From JBAYHA01 sp041666425 (lineage in GTDB: Bacteria; Patescibacteriota; Patescibacteriia; UBA11705; JABHMO01), in contig JBAYHA010000001.1 of assembly GCA_041666425.1 (NCBI GenBank), forward strand, positions 1 to 58,812: 58,812 bases of DNA, in the 5' to 3' direction. The notes under the pieces were generated by a model, which did no database searches, was not told the DNA's origin, and was given only the letters and a program-made list of their open reading frames with translations. Position numbers and translations under genes: made by a program. Shown here piece after piece: positions 13,993-22,694 of this stretch (the first letter of the stretch is position 1; every line of letters starts with the position of its first letter).

Positions 13993-14754
13993 TTAATTCG
14001 CATTATGAAATGAAGCGATTGAAGCAAAATCCTCGGCATGACATGACGCTCGGCCAACCAACAAACCGCTTAATCTTTTTTCTGCAAAATAACCCGGTGC
14101 CAATAAATTGTTTACCGATCCACCGTACAAAATACGCACTTTTTCTTCAAAAAACTTTTCTGAATAAATATGTGAAACAATTCTTTTGATTATTTTTATC
14201 ATCGAGTCAATTTCTGACACTTCCAAATAATTACCGCTACCAATCGCCCAAACCGGTTCATACGCGATAACCAATTCATTTTCCGGCAGAGCGCTGACTT
14301 TTTGGATAGCTGTTTGGATTTGTTTTATCAAAACTTGTTCCGTTTGCTCAGCCTGTTTTTCGGCCATGGTTTCGCCAACACACAAAAGCGGAATTAATCC
14401 GGCTGAATAAGCCATATTTATTTTGCGATTGATCATTTCCTCGGTCTCTCTGGCCAAAGATCGTCTTTCCGAATGACCCACCAAAACATATTGGCAACCA
14501 CATTCTTTTAACATCTCGCCGGAAATCTGTCCCGTAACCGCGCCTTCTTTTTCGGTCGAAAGATCCTGCCCGCAAAGCGCCAAATCATATTTTTTTGCCA
14601 AATCTCGCAATTCCGCCAAATACAAAAAACTGGGCGCCAAAACAATCTCCAAATCCTTGGCCGAATGAACTTTGTGGACGATCTCCCTAGCCAAATTGAT
14701 TGTTTCAGTTTTTTTTAAAAACATTTTCCAGTTGGCGACCAACATTTTGCGCAT
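13993..14754 (-). CDS. tpiA: Triosephosphate isomerase
   Basis: Interconverts dihydroxyacetone phosphate and glyceraldehyde-3-phosphate. At 253 residues it has the normal length and all active-site elements: Asn/Lys in ANWKM (7-11), the catalytic histidine in YVLVGHSERR (about 89-98), the catalytic glutamate with loop 6 in AYEPVWAIGSG (about 163-173) and the phosphate-binding ILYGGSVN. The gene lies 8 nt after the M16 peptidase gene and 88 nt before the aldolase, forming a short glycolytic operon. Confidence 0.96.
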   Translation of the reverse strand: MRKMLVANWKMFLKKTETINLAREIVHKVHSAKDLEIVLAPSFLYLAELRDLAKKYDLALCGQDLSTEKEGAVTGQISGEMLKECGCQYVLVGHSERRSLARETEEMINRKINMAYSAGLIPLLCVGETMAEKQAEQTEQVLIKQIQTAIQKVSALPENELVIAYEPVWAIGSGNYLEVSEIDSMIKIIKRIVSHIYSEKFFEEKVRILYGGSVNNLLAPGYFAEKRLSGLLVGRASCHAEDFASIASFHNAN

Positions 14755-14762
14755 AATTTTTT

Positions 14763-16037
14763 TTATAAAATGATTTGGCGATAAATTTTTTCTTCGTCCT
14801 TGAATGGTCCGATGGCGGCCAAATTGAATTTTTCTTTTTTGAACAAAAATCGCGCGACCGATTGCACTTCTTCGGAGGAAATCGCAAAATATTTTTTTAT
14901 TTTTTGTTCCGGCGTCAAAGATTCGCCCACCAATAATTCTTGCTTGCCAAAAAATTCGGCAACATTGGAACTGTCTTCCATATTCAAAACAATTTTTCCG
15001 CGGATGAATTCTTTGGCGTCTTTTAATTCTTTGGTGGAAACACCAGACTTGGCGATTTTTTTTAGTTCTTTTTGAATAACTTCAAGCGCCAAATCAAAAC
15101 GAGAAATATCCAACCCCGATTGAATGAAAAAATTACCCGCATCTTGGTAAAAATTAGGGTAAGCGCGAATAAAATAACACAAACCCTGTCTTTCACGAAC
15201 AGAAATAAACAAACGAGAGCTCATATTTCCTCCAAGTATTATTGACAGAAGATGCATGGCATAAGCGCGCTTGTCATGATAACCAAAAGCCGGAAAACCA
15301 ATGGCCATTTGCACCTGTTGAGTTTCTTTGTAATTTAATTTTACTCGTGGCGCTTTTTGCTCGGAATGAAATTCAATAAATTTGCTATCAAGAGACAAAG
15401 GCGGCCGTTGAAATTTTTTGATGAAATCTTTTTCCAAATATTTTTTTGCTTTTTCGGCATCACGTCCGGCAACCACAATCACCAAATTATCCGGTCGATA
15501 ATATTCAGAAAGATAATTCAACATTTGCTGACGACTAACTTTTTTTATGACTTCTTCCGGCCCTGCAATATCCGCACCCAAAGGATGATTCTCGTAAATA
15601 ATCTCTTCGAGCAAACTTTCGATGTGCATGAGCGGATTGTCATGATACATGTGAATCTCTTCGATAATCACACCACGTTCGCGATTTAATTCTTCATTTT
15701 TGAAAACTGAGTTCAATAACATATCAGACAAAATATCCACGGCCAAAGAAATTTTGTCGTGATTTATTTTGACATAATATCCGGTATAATCTTTGCTGGT
15801 CATGGCATTGAACTCGGCGCCAACACGATCCAATTCTCGACTAAGATCAACAGTTTTTGGTCTTTTTTTTGTCCCTTTGAACATCATGTGTTCGATAAAA
15901 TGCGACAAACCGTTAATTTCCTTTTTTTCGTATCTCGAACCCACTCCAAAAAGAAAAAAAACTGTTGTCGCCAATGTTTCCTTTTGCGGTAAAATAAGCA
16001 AACGGATTTTGTTTGGGTAAACAGTTTTGTTAGTCAT
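14763..16037 (-). CDS. M16-family zinc peptidase
   Basis: A 424-residue pitrilysin/processing-peptidase-type protein. The inverted zinc motif is in SHFIEHMMFKGT (HxxEH, about residues 45-56), and the downstream glutamate lies in ERGVIIEEIHMY about 75 residues later, as in active M16B enzymes. The C-terminal half is the expected second, non-catalytic lobe with ERQGLCYFIRAY. There is no signal peptide, so cytoplasmic peptide clearance is the simplest role. It is the first gene of the operon with tpiA, aldolase and the TPR protein. Confidence 0.92.
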   Translation of the reverse strand: MTNKTVYPNKIRLLILPQKETLATTVFFLFGVGSRYEKKEINGLSHFIEHMMFKGTKKRPKTVDLSRELDRVGAEFNAMTSKDYTGYYVKINHDKISLAVDILSDMLLNSVFKNEELNRERGVIIEEIHMYHDNPLMHIESLLEEIIYENHPLGADIAGPEEVIKKVSRQQMLNYLSEYYRPDNLVIVVAGRDAEKAKKYLEKDFIKKFQRPPLSLDSKFIEFHSEQKAPRVKLNYKETQQVQMAIGFPAFGYHDKRAYAMHLLSIILGGNMSSRLFISVRERQGLCYFIRAYPNFYQDAGNFFIQSGLDISRFDLALEVIQKELKKIAKSGVSTKELKDAKEFIRGKIVLNMEDSSNVAEFFGKQELLVGESLTPEQKIKKYFAISSEEVQSVARFLFKKEKFNLAAIGPFKDEEKIYRQIIL

Positions 16038-16134
16038 AAAAAATATATTTAATCCACCAATTAATTATAGCAAACTTTTTGAAAAAACAAAAAGGAGTAT
16101 TCCCCCTCTCTTTGTGCAAAAATAATTTTTAAAT

Positions 16135-16725
16135 CTATTCGTACATCTGCGCTTCTGTTTGCTCGATATTCACTTTTTTTTCTGACAAATGACCCGTTAC
16201 TTTGGCCAACCAATTTTTCAATGAACCAAACATTGTTGTTTGGCCTTTTTCATATTTGGTTGGAGCTTGCAAAGCTTCTCTCTTGATATTTTTTTCTTGG
16301 CGCAAAATTTCTTTTTCCAATTCCAGTTGCTGTTTTTTGAACTCTTCGACCGTTAACCCCTTGGCTTCGGCGAGAAATTCTTCGGCCTTGGAAACTTCTT
16401 CTTGATGCCTAGAAAGAAGTTCCTCTGTATATTTGGCAACGCCTTTTTCGGACAAAGAACGCATTTCCGCCAATCTTTCTTCGGCCAAATCAAGCAAATA
16501 TTCACCTTTTTTTTCTTTGCCAACCTTGGCCACAAAAACTAACTGTTCACCAAAAATATCAGACCAATACCAAAATGAATCCGGCAAAACTCCCGGCTTG
16601 ATAATCTTAGCTTCATCAACCAACAATTTTTTCGTGTCAATTTTTTTTGGTTCCTCGGCACTAACAATCCCAACAAAACCAAGAAAAATAACCGCACTCA
16701 AAATTAATGTTTTCTTTAAATTCAT
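16135..16725 (-). CDS. Secreted DUF5667-type protein
   Basis: A 196-residue exported protein. The signal peptide spans residues 1-23 (MNLKKTLILS...GIVSAEE). The DUF5667-like segment follows (LPDSFWYWSDIFGEQLVFVAKVGKEK, then LDLAEERLAEMRSLSEKG), and the C-terminus is a charged helical tail that can form coiled coils. The domain resembles the extracytoplasmic part of the sigma-linked membrane protein at 22881-24086. Its function is unknown. It stands alone, with a GAATTAA tandem repeat upstream. Confidence 0.72.
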   Translation of the reverse strand: MNLKKTLILSAVIFLGFVGIVSAEEPKKIDTKKLLVDEAKIIKPGVLPDSFWYWSDIFGEQLVFVAKVGKEKKGEYLLDLAEERLAEMRSLSEKGVAKYTEELLSRHQEEVSKAEEFLAEAKGLTVEEFKKQQLELEKEILRQEKNIKREALQAPTKYEKGQTTMFGSLKNWLAKVTGHLSEKKVNIEQTEAQMYE

Positions 16726-16763
16726 ATTTGATAAAAGTAAATAAATGGTAAGCTTTTAATTCA

Positions 16764-16797
16764 GAATTAAGAATTAAGAATTAAGAATTAAGAATTA
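16764..16797. repeat. GAATTAA tandem repeat
   Basis: Four full and one partial consecutive 7-base units. Close variants occur at 52150-52220 and, inside the coding sequence of the rmlD-rmlA fusion, at 53040-53160. Confidence 0.9.
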
Positions 16798-16858
16798 TTG
16801 TTTTTATGTTCTTTTTCTAAATTGCTCCTTGTTCTTTGTTCATTATATCACAAACCAC

Positions 16859-17890
16859 CTATTTTTCCCAAAAAGTCTTAGCTGTTTCCCACAAAGAATT
16901 ATTTCCTTTTATTTTAGCCAAATAATACCACCATTCGGCACCCCAAAGATAGGCTCCACGGAAACCAGTTTTTCTAGCGTAAACAACATGGCTTTTTAAT
17001 CTTTTGGCATCCATTGATTTGAACTGCTCGGACAAAGCAGAATTCAAAATACCATTTGGCGCCCATGGTTCGGCCTGCAATTCGGCAACCAAAACATCGT
17101 TAAGATTCAAACCCAAAATACGCGCTTTCCAATTATAAAAAATCGGTGGCAAATGATAATAAATATATCCAAGAAAATCATTTTGCACCACTCGATACAT
17201 GGTCGTACCAAAAGAATCTCCGGCTTTTGACGCCGGTAGCCAACTGCTCAACTCTCCACTATCAGTAATTAAAATCGGCCGAATATCCAAAGTTTTTACC
17301 AACGAAATCTCTTCTCGTAATAAATCATAATTCGCAGGCGGACATTCGCCAAAATAGTCTAACATCGGTTCATTTTCAACCTGCCACATTTCGATAATCT
17401 CTCGATTTTTGTAATTTTCCACAACGGCCTTAATCATGGCCAACTGTTTTTCTCTAATCAAATCAGAATCACTGTTTTTTAACCATTCCGGATCATGACA
17501 TTCTGGCCAATGCGGAGTTCTCCGTCCAACGGTCAAAATAACTTTGGCGCCAAACTGTTCCGCAAACTCTATCTGCCAATCCAAGTCGGAAAAATCATAA
17601 ACACCATTTTCTTTTTCTACTTCATTCCACGGAACGGACAAACGAACATGCTTTACTTTTAACTCATTCAAAATATCAAACAATGTTTCTCTCGGATCAA
17701 CACCCAAATAATCCGCATAACTACGAGAAAAATTAACACCCAACACAAAATCTTTTCCTTTGCCAAAATCATAAAAAAATAAAACCGTAAAAAGAGACAC
17801 CACCAAAATAAAAATCATTGCGAAAAAAACCAAAGAAACAATTATTCTTTCTTTTATTTTTGAATTTGGTTTTTGTTTATTCTTTTGCAT
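16859..17890 (-). CDS. Membrane-anchored clan GH-A-like glycoside hydrolase
   Basis: A 343-residue protein. A basic cytoplasmic start and a transmembrane helix (about 15-40) precede an extracytoplasmic TIM-barrel hydrolase domain. The clan A pattern is visible: FDILNELKVKHVRLSVPWNE early, the acid/base glutamate in WQVENEP (about residue 170) and a candidate nucleophile in VAELQAEPW (about 265). Substrate and GH family cannot be set; GH5-like or GH39-like are candidates. It follows the EamA transporter gene by 19 nt. Recycling or trimming of surface polysaccharide is a reasonable inference. Confidence 0.78.
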   Translation of the reverse strand: MQKNKQKPNSKIKERIIVSLVFFAMIFILVVSLFTVLFFYDFGKGKDFVLGVNFSRSYADYLGVDPRETLFDILNELKVKHVRLSVPWNEVEKENGVYDFSDLDWQIEFAEQFGAKVILTVGRRTPHWPECHDPEWLKNSDSDLIREKQLAMIKAVVENYKNREIIEMWQVENEPMLDYFGECPPANYDLLREEISLVKTLDIRPILITDSGELSSWLPASKAGDSFGTTMYRVVQNDFLGYIYYHLPPIFYNWKARILGLNLNDVLVAELQAEPWAPNGILNSALSEQFKSMDAKRLKSHVVYARKTGFRGAYLWGAEWWYYLAKIKGNNSLWETAKTFWEK

Positions 17891-17909
17891 AAATAATCCA
17901 AGTCATAAA

Positions 17910-18809
17910 TTAAACTAAAAGAACCAAGCCGATGCTGATCAAAATAATTGCTATAATTTGTAAAATGATTTCCGAAAAAGAAAATTTTTCTTTGAAATAC
18001 CTTGGGAAAAACTTAGTAGAAAGCAAAACCATGACAAACAAAATACCATATTGCAAACCGCTGAGCGCATTAACAATGGTCGCGCTGGACAAAGAAATGG
18101 CATAATTTATGCCGACAAAATAAACGGCCGAACTTGTTTTATTTATCACCAAAAGAACAAAACTTTTGTTCTTTTCCGAATTTGATTTTGCCTTACTGAA
18201 TAAATTCTGCCGGATATTTTTCACAAAAAGCAAAGGCAAAACAGCCAAAAAAGAACCTATCCTCGCCCACACAAAACCGGTCGAAAAAGTGTCTTGCAAA
18301 AATGAATATCGCCCAAGAACGTACGACAAAGAAAAAAACATTCCGGCAATAATCGCCCACAACATCCCGATATGCCAACCATTATGTTCTCGACTTTTTT
18401 CAAATGAAATAACCAGTGCCCCCAAAATTAAAAATATAACCGCTACCCATTCGTAGCTAGAAAGTCTTTCGGACAAAATAAAATAAGAAAAAACAATGGA
18501 AAAAATTGGCAACACCCCGCCAGAAAGCGGTGCAATATGCGTAGCTTCGCCAGTCTTCATGGCTGTATAAAAAAATTGCAAAGCAATGGAAAAAGAAACA
18601 CCCGACAACAATGAAATCAGAATTAAAAATGAATCAGCCTGAAAATTAAAATCGAAAAAAACAAAAAAAACACCGAACAAATTAGCGACCGCAGTCCAAA
18701 AAGTCAAAACCCCAGCAAAAGGAAATCTTTTGCTAACAAGCACTTTGTCGAGAAGTGCGGCCAACGAATTAAAAAATTGCGCACCAAGAGTTAAATATAG
18801 CCAGAACAT
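17910..18809 (-). CDS. EamA/DMT-superfamily transporter
   Basis: Ten hydrophobic segments in 299 residues with the two-repeat EamA layout. The first half holds FYTAMKTGEATHIAPLSGGVLPIFSIVFSYFI-type motifs (helices 3-4) and the second the matching YFVGINYAISLSSATIVNAL. The family exports or imports small metabolites such as amino acids, purines or nucleotide sugars; the substrate cannot be inferred. It leads a two-gene unit with the glycoside hydrolase. Confidence 0.85.
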   Translation of the reverse strand: MFWLYLTLGAQFFNSLAALLDKVLVSKRFPFAGVLTFWTAVANLFGVFFVFFDFNFQADSFLILISLLSGVSFSIALQFFYTAMKTGEATHIAPLSGGVLPIFSIVFSYFILSERLSSYEWVAVIFLILGALVISFEKSREHNGWHIGMLWAIIAGMFFSLSYVLGRYSFLQDTFSTGFVWARIGSFLAVLPLLFVKNIRQNLFSKAKSNSEKNKSFVLLVINKTSSAVYFVGINYAISLSSATIVNALSGLQYGILFVMVLLSTKFFPRYFKEKFSFSEIILQIIAIILISIGLVLLV

Positions 18810-18853
18810 GATTTTATTTTTATTTTATATTTGAATTATACCAAAAATTAAAA

Positions 18854-18894
18854 ATTGTCGGTAGGGGCATGGCACGACTTGCCCCTACCGATAA
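18854..18894. repeat. Strong GC-rich inverted repeat
   Basis: TCGGTAGGGGCA (18858-18869) / TGCCCCTACCGA (18880-18891) is perfect over 12 bases and can be extended by AT pairs on both sides; a T-run follows. It may work as a terminator, but the arms resemble a repeat widespread in bacterial genomes. Confidence 0.75.
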
Positions 18895-18910
18895 TTTTTT
18901 AAAAAATAAA

Positions 18911-18936
18911 AAAGGGGCGCGTTAATACGACCCCAT
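18911..18936 (-). terminator. Terminator of the receiver-domain gene
   Basis: On the minus strand GGGGTCG / CGCGCCCC forms an imperfect GC-rich stem followed by a T-rich tract. Confidence 0.65.
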
Positions 18937-18946
18937 TAAGTTAGCT

Positions 18947-19294
18947 TTATTTATTTAAAACAAAACTAACAATTCTTGCAACTTCCGTTTTTCCAAAAAC
19001 CGCGGTAGCGCCATGGCGCAACAGCAATGCATTTGTTAGCGGATTACCGGAAACACCGATAACCTTCATTCTCCGATGATCAACGGCGTGCAAAAACCGC
19101 AAACCGTCAAGCGGTTCTTTTAATTTTCCGTCCAAGAGAACACAGTCATAATGCCTTTCGCCAGCCATGGAAATCGCCTGATCCACACAAGCAGTACTAT
19201 GAACTTCAACCCCCTCCTCTGATAAAAAATCTTGATACATTTCTACAAACCAAATTTCATCCTCAACCAGCAAAACCTTTTTTGCGCTACTCAT
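18947..19294 (-). CDS. Single-domain response regulator (receiver domain)
   Basis: A 115-residue CheY-like receiver without an output domain. The acidic pair is in LLVEDE (about 7-12), the phospho-acceptor aspartate in CVLLDGKL (about residue 55), the Ser of the switch in VIGVSGNP and the conserved lysine in VFGKTE (about 102). No histidine kinase is nearby, so its partner lies elsewhere in the genome. It is a stand-alone unit: consensus promoter, GAGG ribosome site and hairpin terminator. The family is clear; the pathway is unknown. Confidence 0.88.
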   Translation of the reverse strand: MSSAKKVLLVEDEIWFVEMYQDFLSEEGVEVHSTACVDQAISMAGERHYDCVLLDGKLKEPLDGLRFLHAVDHRRMKVIGVSGNPLTNALLLRHGATAVFGKTEVARIVSFVLNK

Positions 19295-19364
19295 TGAACC
19301 TCGCTTTTGGAATTAAATTTTTTTAAGCTCTTTGTTGCAAAGTTAAAAAAGAACAACAGTCAAT

Positions 19365-19393
19365 AGCATAGCGCGAAAAAATAGTTTTGTCAA
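19365..19393 (-). promoter_or_regulatory. Promoter of the receiver-domain gene
   Basis: TTGACA (19388-19393) and TATGCT (19365-19370) on the minus strand, 17 nt apart. Confidence 0.75.
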
Positions 19394-19401
19394 TAATAAA
19401 A

Positions 19402-19425
19402 AATCCCCAAATATGATTTGAGGAT
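19402..19425 (-). terminator. Terminator of the Nudix gene
   Basis: AATCCTCAAAT / ATTTGGGGATT stem (one wobble) with a short loop and T-run on the minus strand; it overlaps the promoter region of the next gene. Confidence 0.75.
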
Positions 19426-19436
19426 TCAAAGTAATC

Positions 19437-20114
19437 TTAGTCCAACGTGGCCAAAAGTCGGCCAATTCCCGCGTTGGTAATCATGCATCCAAGATGCATG
19501 GCAGTTTTCCAATACAGGAATTTTGCACCCATGATTTTCTCCGCATCTTTGGTAATCGGTTTTACCACCCCCTGTTTGAAAACAACCTTTCCATCAACAA
19601 CTTCCACTTCATTCCAATTAAATTTAACACCATAAAACCGAATTCCCATTTTTTCACCTTTGTCCGTAACGCCATTGTTAAAGAAAAAGGTGTTATTGGG
19701 ATTTCCCGGTTCTCCTTCGAGCAAGAAAACTCGACTTTTGTCCTTGAGTCCAAACTCTTCGCCGGCTTCTTTGGCCGCATTTTCAAAATGATCAATTCCG
19801 GGATCAAGGAATCCTCTGGGCAAATTGGCCACCTTGTCATCAGCCTGCAACGGACGAGGCTGTTCTACGACCGCCACGAACAATCTGTTCTGTTTGTCTT
19901 TGAAAAACGGAACCAAAACCGAACCGCCTCCACCATTCTCAGCAAAAAGCCAAGCATCATAATTCTGCGGAGTTCTTCCGTAACGAACCGTTCCAAAACC
20001 GGAAACCAATTCCATTTCATCGGCAGGAATTTCCTTCCGATCAACAAAAAGTTTCCAACCTTTTTTTGCTCCTTCGGGATTTGCTCCATACAGTTCACGA
20101 AAACTCTTTCCCAT
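19437..20114 (-). CDS. Nudix hydrolase, ADP-ribose pyrophosphatase-like
   Basis: A 225-residue Nudix protein, expected to cleave nucleoside diphosphates linked to another moiety. The Nudix box is recognisable as PRGFLDPGIDHFENAAKEAGEEFGL (shown in two parts: GFLDPG, then KEAGEEFGL). The metal-binding REuxEE part is KEAGEE, so Arg is replaced by Lys, and the first box glutamate is Ile. Activity is likely but not certain. The N-terminal strand domain and the box position fit ADP-ribose/NDP-sugar pyrophosphatases. The only AGGAGG lies in a hairpin loop 22 nt upstream of this ATG and beside another ATG in a different frame, so start selection is unusual. It follows a degenerate Nudix gene. Confidence 0.82.
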   Translation of the reverse strand: MGKSFRELYGANPEGAKKGWKLFVDRKEIPADEMELVSGFGTVRYGRTPQNYDAWLFAENGGGGSVLVPFFKDKQNRLFVAVVEQPRPLQADDKVANLPRGFLDPGIDHFENAAKEAGEEFGLKDKSRVFLLEGEPGNPNNTFFFNNGVTDKGEKMGIRFYGVKFNWNEVEVVDGKVVFKQGVVKPITKDAEKIMGAKFLYWKTAMHLGCMITNAGIGRLLATLD

Positions 20115-20135
20115 AACATCCGTGCCTTCATTCTG

Positions 20136-20152
20136 TCAGACCTCCTGTCTGA
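20136..20152 (-). promoter_or_regulatory. Hairpin presenting a Shine-Dalgarno in its loop
   Basis: TCAGAC / GTCTGA arms enclose AGGAG on the minus strand, just upstream of the Nudix gene. A ribosome site held in a 5-nt loop could be masked or exposed by structure changes or a binding protein. Confidence 0.5.
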
Positions 20153-20179
20153 GGCAGAAAGAAAACTTGGTGGTTAAAA

Positions 20180-20917
20180 TCAGCCTCCCGCTGATCTGTT
20201 TTTGACCGCCGTGAAAACCACGAACGCGGACAATGAATGTAAATCCAGAATTTCTCCACTCCCAACATAAGAGTAAAATTCTTCAAGCGGGATCAATTTG
20301 CATGAACGAAATTCTTTTTCGCGCTTTTCATATCTCAACAAGTCAATTTTAATTTTGACAGTTGAAACAGTCAACCAATTTCCACTAGTTGAAGAATCTT
20401 CCGCCAAACGAACTTTACCTTTTTTATTTTGTAATAATTGCGGTTCATTTACAAAAGTACCGCCGACAGAATTTACGAATTGCAAAAATTTTCGCTCAAT
20501 CAACTTTTTTGTCACAGAAATTGCCGGCAAATCGGTTTTACTTTCTGGAATAAATCCTCGTGGAAAAAGTAACGGCGTTTGGCCGATAAAAGTCCCATAA
20601 GATTTAATCATTAAAAAACAATTCTCGTTAACAACCGGCACAACAATTTGGCCGGACAAAGCTTCCGTCGAATAGGTGGAATTGAATTGACACCAATATT
20701 CAACCGGCACTCCTGTATAAGGCGTCAGAACCAAAAAACCAACGGCAATCTTATATTTCTTTTGGCTAAAATGCGCAATAACATCATCAATTTGCCATTC
20801 ACCATTGCGGTAATTACCCAAACGAATTAGCTCAAACGGCACACCAAAACCTCTTAATCGCCGATTAATCTCCGCCAATTTCAAATCCAATTTTCCAGCT
20901 GTACTCAATTTATTCAT
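20180..20917 (-). CDS. Degenerate Nudix-like protein
   Basis: A 245-residue soluble protein. I read it as a Nudix relative without a catalytic box: its strand-loop phrase LLFPRGFIPESKTD aligns with LPRGFLDPGIDH of the next gene, preceded by VVPVVNENCFLMIKSY, which matches the Nudix core strand. Where the metal-binding REuxEE should be it reads VTKKLIERKF, with no acidic cluster. A binding or regulatory role, or a partner of the active enzyme 65 nt downstream, is therefore more likely than hydrolysis. The start at 20917 follows GGAGAAAGAA, with a consensus promoter about 60 nt upstream. Confidence 0.65.
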   Translation of the reverse strand: MNKLSTAGKLDLKLAEINRRLRGFGVPFELIRLGNYRNGEWQIDDVIAHFSQKKYKIAVGFLVLTPYTGVPVEYWCQFNSTYSTEALSGQIVVPVVNENCFLMIKSYGTFIGQTPLLFPRGFIPESKTDLPAISVTKKLIERKFLQFVNSVGGTFVNEPQLLQNKKGKVRLAEDSSTSGNWLTVSTVKIKIDLLRYEKREKEFRSCKLIPLEEFYSYVGSGEILDLHSLSAFVVFTAVKNRSAGG

Positions 20918-20975
20918 TTCTTTCTCCTTTCGCCTCCCGCGAAATCGGATTTTTGTCAAAGAACAAGGAAACTGT

Positions 20976-21004
20976 ATATTACTAAATAAACATCCAATTG
21001 TCAA
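20976..21004 (-). promoter_or_regulatory. Promoter of the Nudix pair
   Basis: TTGACA (20999-21004) and TAATAT (20976-20981) on the minus strand with a 17-nt spacer. Confidence 0.75.
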
Positions 21005-21008
21005 TAAT

Positions 21009-21041
21009 AAAAAATCCCTCAACTCATTACGAGAGAGGGAC
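21009..21041 (-). terminator. Terminator after the ZIP transporter gene
   Basis: TCCCTC / GAGGGA arms with a T-run on the minus strand. It separates the ZIP transcript from the Nudix promoter. Confidence 0.6.
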
Positions 21042-21135
21042 AACGTTTACAGAAATCATTCTTCTCTAATAAAAACTTCAAGAAAGATACCGACCAAGTC
21101 AAGTTTTTAAAAGATACCTTTTCCGAAAATTTCCT

Positions 21136-21882
21136 TTATCCGATAATTTTCAAGCCAAACATTACGGCCAAACCAACAAGAACAAAAACAAAATGACCAA
21201 AAGTTTGCGATAATCTGGAATCTCGATGCAATTCGGGAATCAAATCAGATCCGGCAATATAAATGAATCCGCCACCGGCCACAGCCAAAATATATGGCAG
21301 AATATTTTCCATATTTTGCGCAACCAGCAAAGTTAAAACTGCACCAAGAATCGCCAAAGAAGCGGAAAAAAGATTAAATAACAAAGCCTTTTTTTTGCTC
21401 ATGCCCGCAAAAAGCAACACCCCAAAATCACCAATCTCTTGCGGAACTTCGTGCGCAATAACAGCCAAAGTAGTAGCTATACCCAACGACCAAGAAACCG
21501 CAAAAGCACCGGCGATAATAACACCATCAAGAAAATTATGCAAAGCATCGCCCAACAAATTGGTAAAAGCGACCGGATGCAATTTTTTGTGATCATGATC
21601 AACACGATGGCAGTGATGCCAATGGACGAATTTTTCTATCATGAAAAAAATCAAAACACCCGCGAGAAAAAACATTCCCATCTTTTCACTAAAACCAAAC
21701 TCTTCGGAAATTTCCGGAATAATATGCAAAAAAACTTCGCCAAAAAGAGCCCCCACGGAAAAACTGACAAAATAAAGCAAAACTTTTTGCAGCTTTTCGT
21801 GATTAACAAACAAAGTTATCGCACCGATGAGCGACAACAAACTCACCAAAATAACACCGGCCAATGTCCCAACCCAAATCAT
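21136..21882 (-). CDS. ZIP-family metal transporter
   Basis: A 248-residue, eight-helix transporter for zinc or another divalent metal. The metal-path motifs are in helix IV (HNFLDGVIIAGA, about 119-130) and helix V (HEVPQEIGDFGVLL, about 147-160). The loop between helices III and IV is rich in histidine (HWHHCHRVDHDHKK), as usual for ZIPs. The N-terminus is out-facing without a separate signal peptide. It lies 21 nt after the methyltransferase gene and a terminator hairpin follows. Confidence 0.92.
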   Translation of the reverse strand: MIWVGTLAGVILVSLLSLIGAITLFVNHEKLQKVLLYFVSFSVGALFGEVFLHIIPEISEEFGFSEKMGMFFLAGVLIFFMIEKFVHWHHCHRVDHDHKKLHPVAFTNLLGDALHNFLDGVIIAGAFAVSWSLGIATTLAVIAHEVPQEIGDFGVLLFAGMSKKKALLFNLFSASLAILGAVLTLLVAQNMENILPYILAVAGGGFIYIAGSDLIPELHRDSRLSQTFGHFVFVLVGLAVMFGLKIIG

Positions 21883-21903
21883 ATTTTTTTAATTAAAAAT
21901 TTT

Positions 21904-22659
21904 TTATAATTTTATTTTTGTTAATTCAATTGACATGAAAAGCGGAATTTCTTCACGCATGCGATTTTCTTGTTTGGCTTTTGCGCCAACGGAAACTTTT
22001 TGCGAACACCATTCATCCAATCGCGTAATGACAAAGCCGGACGCACGAAACGCACGGAAGTACGCAGAAAGCGGACGATGAAAAGTCCATGTTTTTTCTT
22101 CCGGATCTGCTCCCGGATGCATTTGCATAGGAATGGAAACTTCGGACATATAGCCGTCGAGTCTGCGAAACTGCGTATTATTTTTTTCATCCCAAACCCA
22201 ACTTGATTGACGAGGAACACGCAAAACAGGATGGTTCAAAACAATATAAAGTCGCGCGCCACCTTTCATGACTCTGGCGACCGAGCGAAGCGTCGGTTCA
22301 AAATCTTCGATATTTTGCAAACACAAAATCATGGTCACCAAATTAAAAAAATCCTCATCAAACTTTTCATCAACTTGCGAACCTTTGCATTTTTTGAAAT
22401 TAACCTCAGGATATTTTTGCATGCCGATTTTTAAAAGTTCTTCGGCCACATCAGTAACGGTCACAATCGCGCCCAATCTCTGAAATTCATTGGCAAAAAA
22501 TCCGGTACCACCGCCAATTTCCAAAATCCGTTGGCCGAGTTTTATTTTCATGGCTTTTAATAAGTTCGGCAAAATTATGGTACTGTGATAAGTATCATCT
22601 TTTTTCAGATGACTGTCATACCAATCGGCTGATTGTCCCCAAGAAGTGTTTACCGGCAT
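21904..22659 (-). CDS. Class I SAM-dependent methyltransferase
   Basis: A 251-residue methyltransferase with a Rossmann-fold core. Motif I is ILEIGGGTGFFANEF (about 45-59), motif II is TVTDVAEELL and motif post-I/IV is NLVTMILCLQNIED. The overall pattern (YDSHLKKDDTYHS start, VARVMKGGARLYIVLNHPVLR) resembles UbiE/Methyltransf_11 enzymes acting on small molecules; the substrate is not identifiable. It precedes the ZIP gene in one unit. A large palindromic repeat lies just upstream of its start. Confidence 0.85.
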   Translation of the reverse strand: MPVNTSWGQSADWYDSHLKKDDTYHSTIILPNLLKAMKIKLGQRILEIGGGTGFFANEFQRLGAIVTVTDVAEELLKIGMQKYPEVNFKKCKGSQVDEKFDEDFFNLVTMILCLQNIEDFEPTLRSVARVMKGGARLYIVLNHPVLRVPRQSSWVWDEKNNTQFRRLDGYMSEVSIPMQMHPGADPEEKTWTFHRPLSAYFRAFRASGFVITRLDEWCSQKVSVGAKAKQENRMREEIPLFMSIELTKIKL

Positions 22660-22694
22660 ATTTTAAAAATTAAAAATTATGTATCTATCCTGTT

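Noticed and set aside
16764..16797. CRISPR-like array
   Set aside because: The units are 7 bases in direct contact with no spacers and no cas genes are present.
18854..18894. Attachment site or phage integration mark
   Set aside because: It is a symmetric palindrome with a T-run next to a gene end and no integrase or tRNA is nearby; a terminator-like repeat explains it.
19494..20177. A 227-codon plus-strand frame opposite the Nudix gene
   Set aside because: It lies antisense to a clear Nudix domain and has no ribosome site or family resemblance.
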